Of a stretch of 64,000 nucleotides of DNA, positions 55,777-64,000 are shown piece by piece (position 1 is the stretch's first letter; every line of letters begins with the position of its first letter). Origin of the DNA: Amphiura filiformis (lineage: Eukaryota > Echinodermata > Ophiuroidea > Amphilepidida > Amphiuridae); the NCBI RefSeq assembly GCF_039555335.1, contig NW_027305494.1, forward strand, positions 1,342,001-1,406,000, in the 5' to 3' direction. A program made the translations under genes and the position numbers. The notes below the pieces were generated by a model. That model ran no database searches and was not told the origin of the DNA. It worked only from the letters and a program-made list of their open reading frames with translations.

Positions 55777-57361
55777 CAGGGTGGGCCATTAAAAAGTTCA
55801 CACTTTTTTGATGGCTTATTTCTCAAAAGTGCAAACACATATTGAAATAAGTTGAACATATTTGTAAACCTCTATGTCTGGACTGTCATTGCTGAAAAGG
55901 GCATTAACATCCATGGTCTAATTACAAAATGGCGGCCATTTGAAGCAAGGGGGTCAAAAACCACTTTGCACACACGTAAGTCAAATGGAGCGGATGATCA
56001 CGCGATATATGGTGGTCGTTGGTTCACACCACAATGGATTAGGAACAAAGGAAGAAAAATAACAGTACGCATGAAAGTTCTGTCAATATTTCTCTTGTAA
56101 ATTAACCATATTTAAATAAATATTTCTTTTTCAAACAGAATATGTAGCCTTCCAGTTGAACAGAATATGTAACAGTAGCTTTAAATAATCTGCGCAGTTA
56201 ACGTTTGTTTGCAGTCGCATTCTAGATAATGTACATAATTTTATACCCGAGTCTTCATGATGGTTATTGCACTATAACATAAATCTTATATTGAGATATA
56301 ATAAGATAAATTTATAAATAGGTGTCAGGAATGTCTCTCCTTCTCTTCGGAAATTATTTCTTCATATAGACACATGTAAACCGTAGCAGTGCTTCAATGG
56401 AAACGAGTTATTTGTCTCAAATTGTCATGAAATTAAAAATATTGCACTAGAAAAGTAAGAAAACAAGTAAAATCATATTTGACTCTGATAAAAATAGGAT
56501 CTTGTAAGGGTGCCATTCGATATCATGAGTGATGATTCGTCTGAACGTTGTCCTTGGAATATGTTCCGTCGAGTACTCAATCTTGGGTTAGCTTGCAAAT
56601 CCCTTCTAACATCGGCAATGTGATTGGCTGATCTTCCTGTTCGTGGTCTCCCACTGTTAGATTTGTTCCGATTGAGAACAGTTCCATGTAAGTGAAACTT
56701 TTGTTTAATATTATAGATGTGTCAGCGACTAGGAAGTCTGGTATTCGGAAACTGGTTCGGCCATGCATTCATGACAGAGCGCACCTTTCCGGTTCTTGAA
56801 ATTTCCTCCTCGATGAAAATTCGTTCCTCCTTTGTAAACTGCCGCATTTTGAACAGCAAGAATCACCTCAAAGTACTGACACGGGTATCTCTAACATAAA
56901 TGACAAGAACGCACGCAAGGCATTTTAAATTTGAAGTTCCCTCCAAAACTAATGTATTTGTTATGTAAATGAGCATGTCTAATCAGCCTTTTGTGTCAAT
57001 TTCACAGGTGAATGATTTTCAAACAGTAAACAACTCATACACGCATGAGTCCGATGACCCCGGCAATGACACTCAAGTAAATGCATATAGAGTCATCAAA
57101 CTTTTTTAAAACTTGCTTAAGCCTAAAAACTTTATATGCATGATCATTGTCTATAGTCTTACGTGTGTGCAAAGTGGTTTTTGACTTCTCTGCTTTAAAT
57201 GGTCGCCATGTTGTAATTAGACCATGGATGTTAATGCCCTTTTCAGCAATGACAGTCCAGACATAGAGGTTTACAAATATGTTCAACTTATTTCAATATG
57301 TCTTTTCATTTCTGAGAAATAAGCCATCGAAAAAGTGTGAACTTTTTAATGGCCCACCCTG
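55777..57361. mobile_element. Tc1/mariner-like transposon with long inverted repeats
   Basis: Ends CAGGGTGGGCCATTAAAAAG and its inverse, flanked by TA on both sides. The inverted homology continues for about 250 bp (55777-56030 against 57115-57361). A decayed transposase start lies between the arms on the minus strand. The arms differ by scattered substitutions, so the copy is not recent. Confidence 0.9.
56497..56847 (-). pseudogene. Tc1/mariner-like transposase N-terminus, broken
   Basis: Minus-strand translation from ATG 56847 gives QFTKEERIFIEEEISRTGK, then PNQFPNTRLPSR, an in-frame stop, GTVLNRNKSNSGRPRTGRS, and after a frameshift HDIEWHPYK. These are the helix-turn-helix and GRPRT linker region shared by mariner-type transposases. 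The catalytic DDE/D domain is absent. Dead remnant. Confidence 0.8.
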
Positions 57362-57635
57362 TACAATATATGAATTTGTGAAACATTATGTGCAAAAAAA
57401 AGAAACGTTGTAATTAAAATAAATGCAAATTACACAACGTTATAAAACTACTTGCATATCATTTTTGTAATGAATGATCTTATTCAAATTCTTTCTAGTA
57501 CATGTTTAAGAGAATGAAGTGATTATAGGATTGATTACTATTATATTAGGGGCGCTATAAAACAAAGACTCCAAGGTTGGAATTCCGAAAGGTGGTTTAA
57601 CTTAAACCGGTGCTAACTTAAACCTGGGTCTAACT

Positions 57636-57953
57636 AGTATTCGACGTAGACTATTTTGATGTAACATATCTACGTTATTTTTTGTTTTTTTATAGTCCAG
57701 TCCCATTCTATTTCCAGTTATGTTTAAGCAGGGAATTGAGACAGACTTCCCTGGTTTAAGTTGTAACGAATGTCGAAAATTGATAAAATAATATGTAGAA
57801 TATCTGGTAGAAATATATTATCGATTTTACGTCATCAAACATTTGATACAACATAAACATAACTGGAAATAGAATGGGACTAGATTAAATAACGTATAGG
57901 CCTAGGTAATTATGTTACATCGAATATTCTACGGCCGAATAATAAGTCTATAG
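57636..57953. mobile_element. Foldback MITE of the TGGAAATAGAATGGGA family, copy 2
   Basis: CCCATTCTATTTCCAGTTAT (57703) and ATAACTGGAAATAGAATGGG (57859) are inverted; outer arms TTTTGATGTAACAT pair with ATGTTACATCGAATA. Homologous to 16779-17048. Confidence 0.82.
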
Positions 57954-59429
57954 GACCTATAGGTTTTCCCAAGTATTTCGCACTTTGTCATTGATATTCG
58001 TGCAAAAGACGTTTTAATTTCCTCCCGAGATATTACATGTAGTCCGACGAAATTATAGGACCCGTTTTTTTTCTCAGATACTTAAGTTCTATTACTATTA
58101 GGCCTACTCATGCAGACTCTGATCGCTCAAGAAAGATTGTAAAATGTAGCATTAAGGTTCGTGTTTGAGTCATTGATTTTCGTCAAATTGCAGGTCAAAT
58201 TCGTCATAAAATACTTAGCGATACGCAAAAGTATTTTAAAAGTAATTCGCCATTTGTCATTGAAATTCATTATCGTTTCATTTTGTCTCCTATTTATAGG
58301 CCTATATGGAATATTTATTAATCGTTCATGCGTTCTTTCATGGAATTTTTTTTTTTTTTTTTTGGTCTTTTTGTTTTAAATGTTTTTATAGACATTTTTG
58401 TCTTTTATTTATGCTTAAATGAGCTCATCATGTATGGAGGCTATAATTTCTTTTTACTTTTTTAAAATCTTTTGTTAATCGAATAAATTGTTACAAAGAT
58501 TAAACATGTTAAATCTTAAAATTTATATTTATAAGTCCAAAACATTCTTCTTAAGTTATTTTTGTTCGGGGATCGGATGGCTTTTATCATTGCATGCCAT
58601 TCTGTTCTGTCGTTCTTTCTTTCTTTGATGTTCTTCTCTGATAACTTTACGATATAGGCCCCTATAGATATTATATTGATGCAATTATATATAACATGTT
58701 TAAGATCATAATAGGCCTACATTCCTTCAGGTTATACTATGTATATTTCTCTTCTTTTCTTTAACGTTACTCTATTTGTAATCTTTGATATTTCTTAGAA
58801 TGTGTTTTCTTTCATTTTCATAACTTTATGATTATTTTCTTTTTAAGAATAAGATCATGCAACATCATCTAAAATGAACACCGTCCTTTTAAATAAGCAT
58901 GTTGTACATCCATTAATAACATATGATGAATGACAAAAGACGAAATTGCTTTAATGACTCAGTAACCACCACCATGCGAGACGAAATTGAACCCTGATTT
59001 GACCAATATTAATGATACAAATGTGAAATATGATTATAAAATTCAATTATCGAATAATTATGAAATTGGTTTTGAGTTTGTGCGACTTCGATTTTTAGGA
59101 CAAATTTAAACTGTCCTTTTTACAAATATGAATGATGTAGGCCTAAGTGCGAAATACTCTGGGAAAACTTAAGGTCTATAGATGATAGTATGTCGTGTTC
59201 AAGCTTTTGCATATCGGACTTTAAATCATCTGTAGATAACTATAACTGGTTGAAAGTACGTTAAAATCATGCAGATGGAGTTTGGCTTTAAATTCTACAA
59301 AATTATTAACTTCCCCAATCGCCGCGCGCACCCTTTCAATGCAATATTCATGAAAGAAATTTGAAAATGTGCACAAAGCGTGCATCGCTTTTCTTCAAGG
59401 AATTCGCCCCCTCCCAAGAATAAAGCCTA
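57954..59429. other. Intergenic, no gene seen
   Basis: AT-rich, with a T run at 58345-58363 and several TAGGCCTA palindromes. Confidence 0.5.
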
Positions 59430-59846
59430 TGAAAATTAGGTTGAAATGAAGTTAAAATTAGGTTGATATCAGGTTGAAGCTAAAAAGTAATGTTGAAATC
59501 GGGTTGAAATCAGGTTAAAATTAGGTTGATATCGGGTTGAAATGAAACGCAAGGTTGAAATCGGGTTGAAAGTGGGTTGAAGTCAGGTTGAAGCTTCAAC
59601 GTTGATTCAACGTTGAAATCAGGTTGAAATCCGGTTGAAATTAGGTTGATATCAGGTTGATCATGAAACACAAGGTTGAAATCAGGTTGAAATCGGGTTG
59701 AAATTAGGTTGAAGCTTCAACGTTGATTCAACGTTGATTCAACGTTGACGAAAAGGTTGATGTCAACTTTCACTTTTCAACGTTGAATCAACGTTGATAT
59801 ATCAACGTTGATTCAACGTTGATTTCACGTTGATGTGCCCACTGGG
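59430..59846. mobile_element. GTTGATTCAAC array with CCCACTGGG terminus (right-ended copy)
   Basis: Near-tandem AGGTTGAAAT(C/T)(A/G)GGTTGA words pass into CAACGTTGATTCAACGTTG units and end GATGTGCCCACTGGG, the complement of the left end at 39539. Flanking sequence downstream is related to 38983-39538. Confidence 0.8.
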
Positions 59847-59981
59847 TAGTCCCAAGTCCCGACCGAGAGAATAATTATAAAAGTTTATTAAAAACGATCA
59901 TTTGCCATGTTTGCGCAGGTCAGAAATTTGAAAAAAATTCTTTAAAATTTCATCAATGTATATAAAAGTGGTACCAACCTT

Positions 59982-60038
59982 CCCAGTGGGCACATCAACG
60001 TGAAATCAACGTTGACATGCCAACTTGTGCCCACTGGG
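59982..60038. mobile_element. 57-bp minimal CCCAGTGGGCACA MITE
   Basis: CCCAGTGGGCACA at the left and TGTGCCCACTGGG at the right enclose only about 30 bases including TCAACGTTGA. The paralogous flank at 39178-39200 lacks it. It appears to be a minimal member of the same family as the long arrays. Confidence 0.85.
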
Positions 60039-62870
60039 TTTAGGCGTGTGAAAGTCGATGAAAAATGAAAAAGTCACCTCGGCTCACCAACCTGGGAAAA
60101 AAAGGGGACGATAAACTCGGAATTGACTTTCATGGGCCTTATATTGTGTTTAGTAATTTAAGACTCGGTTGAAACAAAATTAAGGATCGAATGCATTATA
60201 GTGTCCAAAAAGGCAAAATTATCGTCAAAGACTAAGTTCTGCTGAATTCTGCACCTTTAGCTAGTTACCGTACACCAATGTGATTCTGCCAGAAAATCGA
60301 TATATTGAAAATAAATTGGGCGCTCTATCATGTCTATTGGGTGTAACAGTGTGGTATTCACAGTACGTCGTCTTAAAGCAAGATAGCACACCACTCAATC
60401 CTTCCGCATTTGGTGTAACCCTTGGTAGTTTCAGCAAAAATAAAAATTCCTTTAAAAAGGAACAGGGCGAATCAAGAGGAAGTGCCATGATAGGTGTAGT
60501 TATTTTATTCGAATTGTTTTTATAATTATTCATAATAATCACTTGGTGTTTGTCAAATGACAAGTAGGGCATGTAGTAAAAATACACTGGATAATTCTTG
60601 ATAGGCAATTGTTGGCTAAAGGTTGGTTAAAAGAAACACAAATAATTACTACAGACACATGCAATGTAGTTTTGTAATTTTAATAATACTAGAAATAGAA
60701 TCTTATAAAGATCGAGATAACATAAAAGCATTATCATAACACAGTAGTTATTACGTTGACATTATTATGTAAATAAGTTTATGTGCATCAGTCATATCCA
60801 TAACAAAATATGAATGTCATTAGAAGGTTAGTGGTGGTTGGCATATGAATTGTTTTCATGTGTTTGTTAAGTCACTTATAATGAAGATGAAAGACTTAAA
60901 AGTGAAAGTTTGGCATTATATTGAGTTTTGTTCGTGCAAAAATATATAGTAATTTTAATAATGTACATATTTACATTTGTAACTGGCAGGCTTTTGAAGT
61001 TACTGATATATTGTACAAGGAGGAGCATAGTGTTAAAGCTTACGTTTGAAAGTTACAACATTACATAGTATTAAGTGATGGTACATAAATTGCTTAAAAT
61101 TGTTGATATAAATTTTAGACAAGGTGACATTTGTGAACATGGTAGAGAGCTGTTTAAAAAAGGAAAGAAATAAGTATTTTGCTGACAAATATGTATTAAG
61201 AGTAGAAGTTGTAAAGGTTACACTAATACACATTATGTGATGGCATCAAGCAGAAGTTGGAACTTTGAAATGTTAAATTTGCTATAGGACATTTGTTAAG
61301 TTGCCTATAGGATAGTAAGCAGCATTTACAACCCTGCATTTTTCAGAGACTTCATTGAATTTGAATAAGTAGTCCTAAAGATATGAGCAAGTACAGTGTT
61401 TCCAAAAGAGGAATGAAAAGGAAATATTGCTTTGGATCATTTTTTCCAATGAAATATGTTTGTTTTTGTTGATGGCATCACATAGTTATTAAGTTGTTAG
61501 CTGGATAAAAAAGTATAAAAATATATGTTGATATGTAAATAGTAACTATAGTTATGAGCATACAAGGTTTACGCAATAAGAATGTTATTATTGTGCATGA
61601 ACGTAATGTCTTTGATACATTGCATATTAATACAATGAAAGTTTAGATAAATACTAACAGCTGATGATATCAAAAAGGATTATTAGCATGAGAAAACTTA
61701 TAAAAGGATGTTCAATTGTTGGCAAATTATAGATATGTGTTTTTATGGGCCTGGTTTTTATTATGTTATACATGTATTTCTTAATATACTGGATTGAAAA
61801 GATTGTACACGTTGATGAAATTCATAAGCATTGAATAATACTTAGTGCAACAGTCAATGAACGTGAATTGTTAGCATAATAAGCAGTTTAGGTATTGTGT
61901 TTATTTAAAGAAATGTGGTTACAAATGAATAACTTTTGTTATATATACATCTACTTCCTAATACACTGAAAATCTAATAGAAATGAAGAATAAAGAACTA
62001 TTACAGAACACATATTGGTCATTAAAGTAGGTTTTCAAACACGGGGTCCAAAATTTTAAATGTTGTGAAATTGTGGATCTAAAACAATAGAAATAAAAGG
62101 TCCAAATGACCCTTTAGTAACCTCTACATTGAAGTTTGTGCGCTAAAAGCTAAAAGAATGCGTTCAGATTCCAAGCGCAGGTTAGTGCTACCCCTGAGCT
62201 ATTGGTATACAATATTTACATGATAAGAGCGTTGGTGTTTACATGAAGTAAATGTCTTTGATACATAGCTAGATACTGGTAGTGTACAGTGTTGTCATTA
62301 ATGATAATTATCATGATAATTTAATATTATTATAAGTGAATGGTCATATTTGTCACATAAACATACTAAAATTATTAGTACAAGCGCAGTTTGAAGTTAT
62401 AATCAAAGAATGCTGTATTGGTTTTAAATGTGGTATACCATATTTGAGACTATATATTGGCAGTAATAATGACTTTTTCTTATTTATACTTGAACATTAA
62501 ATTTCAATATGTTAATGAGAAAAATCTGAGCTTTCACTGGATTCCAAATCTACCTTTGATGATTAGTAGGGGGATGACGCGTTCAACCAAGATACTTCCT
62601 TCAATCAGAGATGATATTTTTGGAGTTGTAATTACTTTTTGCAAAACTAGCAACGTATTAAAGGTACACTCAAACAATATCTGTAAGCTATCAAAATTGA
62701 CTTTCTAAATGATTGGTCAGAAGTCTATTCAGACGACAGTCTTTTGGAGCTGACAGATTTGAAGCTATCGATGTTTAGGTCCTTAACGTCTCGAGTCCAG
62801 GCACAAAATTGAGAAGATTCAACAAAGTCTTTGTCACGATATTGACAAGGCACGCCGATCGATACCGATG
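60039..62870. other. Intergenic, no gene seen
   Basis: AT-rich (notably 60650-62400). An 81-codon plus-strand frame at 60280-60525 and an overlapping 115-codon minus-strand frame were examined; neither shows a recognisable domain. Confidence 0.5.
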
Positions 62871-63130
62871 CTACTTCAAGTTTATCACCAAAAGTATCCA
62901 ATGAATACAATTGTAAGTATTGCACATCAACAACAATTGACCAATGAAAACACAGGTAAGAGGAAGTCAAGTGGAAGAAGTGCATGATCAAAGCGTGCCA
63001 AGCTACTTCAAGTTTGACACCAAAAGTATCCAATGAATACAATTGTAAGTAATGCACATCAACAACAATTGACCAATGAAAACACAGGTAAGTGAAAGTC
63101 AAGTGGAAGAAGTGCGTGATCACATCATGT
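62871..63130. repeat. 132-bp tandem duplication, two copies
   Basis: CTACTTCAAGTTT..CACCAAA at 62871 and again at 63003. Copies share CCAATGAATACAATTGTAAG and AATTGACCAATGAAAACACA. The period is a multiple of three, and a 140-codon minus-strand frame (63147-62725) stays open through both copies and beyond; whether it is coding is unknown. Confidence 0.88.
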
Positions 63131-64000
63131 AATTTACCTGATATCATGATGACTATGATGATGGCTTGCGTGTATTGTGAGATAGAAGTGCATCAATCTT
63201 CTAACAATTCAATGCTATTTTATCTCCGTGTTCTAACAATAAATTTCATCCGCAGAATAACATTTTCACATGTAATTTTGCCTTTAGCCTTAAATGTTTG
63301 ATAAATATAAATGACGTTCTTTGTAAGTTAACTTCCACGTTTACCCAGATATTATTACCAGTATCAGATCTCTCATACAGATTTACGAGTCATCTTACCC
63401 CCCCCCTTCAGAAAGTCAAATTGGCACGGTACATGTACAATAATTTACTTCCGAATGGTACCTTGCGCCTTTTAGCTCCACTTATTCATTTACACCGATT
63501 AAAGGATTCTCCTTAAACCAGCAAGCCTGAGTGAGGGCGTTACGGTGTTACATCAGCAGAGCCAAGTGAAGGCGTATAGTATCATTAACACATTCTATAC
63601 GCTACAGTAAAGCAACAAGCACATGCAAGCAAGTATTTCGACAGTATCAATAAAACTAAATGAGGCTAAATGTAGCCCAACTGTACGTACAATCTGGCAA
63701 TACCGCTCAGTCTGAAAGAAATGAAAAATATATGTTGCAATTTTCTGATTTGCATAAAAGTAATGCTAGTTCATGGAAGTTGTAAAACAATTATTTCTTT
63801 TAATACAAACACATTTCTTGGTACGACAACTTTATAGCACTGTTTGAATATCAACATGAAGTAGTAATGACAAATTTTAATGGATACTAACGCCTCTGTA
63901 GTTTCGTGATTACATAGACAGCACGAATATTTCGTTGTTATTCTGAAACGCCGTGAAGAAGTAAGTAGAACAAAACCCAGCGCAATATGGGTCGAAAATC
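63131..64000. other. Window end, no gene seen
   Basis: AT-rich with a C9 run near 63401. No exon or repeat termini recognised. Confidence 0.45.

Noticed and set aside
60261-60608. Overlapping plus- and minus-strand frames near 60.4 kb
   Set aside because: Neither shows a family motif; overlapping frames in both strands without splice signals are probably chance.

Overview
The window is AT-rich, repeat-dense animal genomic DNA with spliced genes, CR1-type and Tc1/mariner/hAT-type mobile elements, TTAGGG-type interstitial repeats and a highly recurrent palindrome TAGGCCTA. A 2A-carrying CR1-like retrotransposon, an intronless moody-like GPCR and an expanded BTB-kelch locus together suggest a marine invertebrate deuterostome, most likely an echinoderm. 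That assignment is inference; no rRNA or mitochondrial marker is present.

Layout: (1) 1-4280 holds a degenerate tandem segmental duplication with paired TATA-bearing blocks. One copy carries a 426-bp insertion whose empty site is kept in the other copy. (2) 6395-11592 (+) is a three-exon gene for an EEF1AKMT4-like lysine methyltransferase. (3) 13230-14348 (+) is an intronless rhodopsin-class GPCR with unusual TM3 and TM7 signatures. (4) 34047-19341 (-) is a kelch-like (BTB-BACK-kelch) gene. It has one BTB exon and two BACK/linker exons, followed by four tandemly duplicated intact kelch exons, each with its own splice acceptor and stop, plus one decayed kelch exon. All splice junctions are phase 0, so each kelch exon could join the shared BTB-BACK part to give proteins of about 587-602 aa. 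This is the most interesting feature of the window. (5) 34.3-47 kb is intergenic, built from a tRNA-derived SINE, hAT-like elements with 8-bp target duplications, palindromic MITEs and an AT-rich satellite. (6) 47.0-50.6 kb is a frameshifted CR1/L2-like non-LTR retrotransposon with a 2A-like ribosome-skipping motif ahead of a PHD finger, an endonuclease and a reverse transcriptase. (7) 50.6-64 kb is mostly non-coding: more MITEs, a Tc1/mariner-like element with a dead transposase, an array built on GTTGATTCAAC and a 132-bp tandem duplication.

The cellular genes have no evident joint pathway. The methyltransferase would modify elongation factor eEF1A, the GPCR would act at the plasma membrane, and the kelch-like protein would be a Cullin-3 substrate adaptor. 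The kelch cluster is the only place where gene architecture itself suggests a mechanism: one adaptor scaffold with several interchangeable substrate-recognition propellers. Exon boundaries were read by eye from splice consensus and frame; none is confirmed by transcripts.
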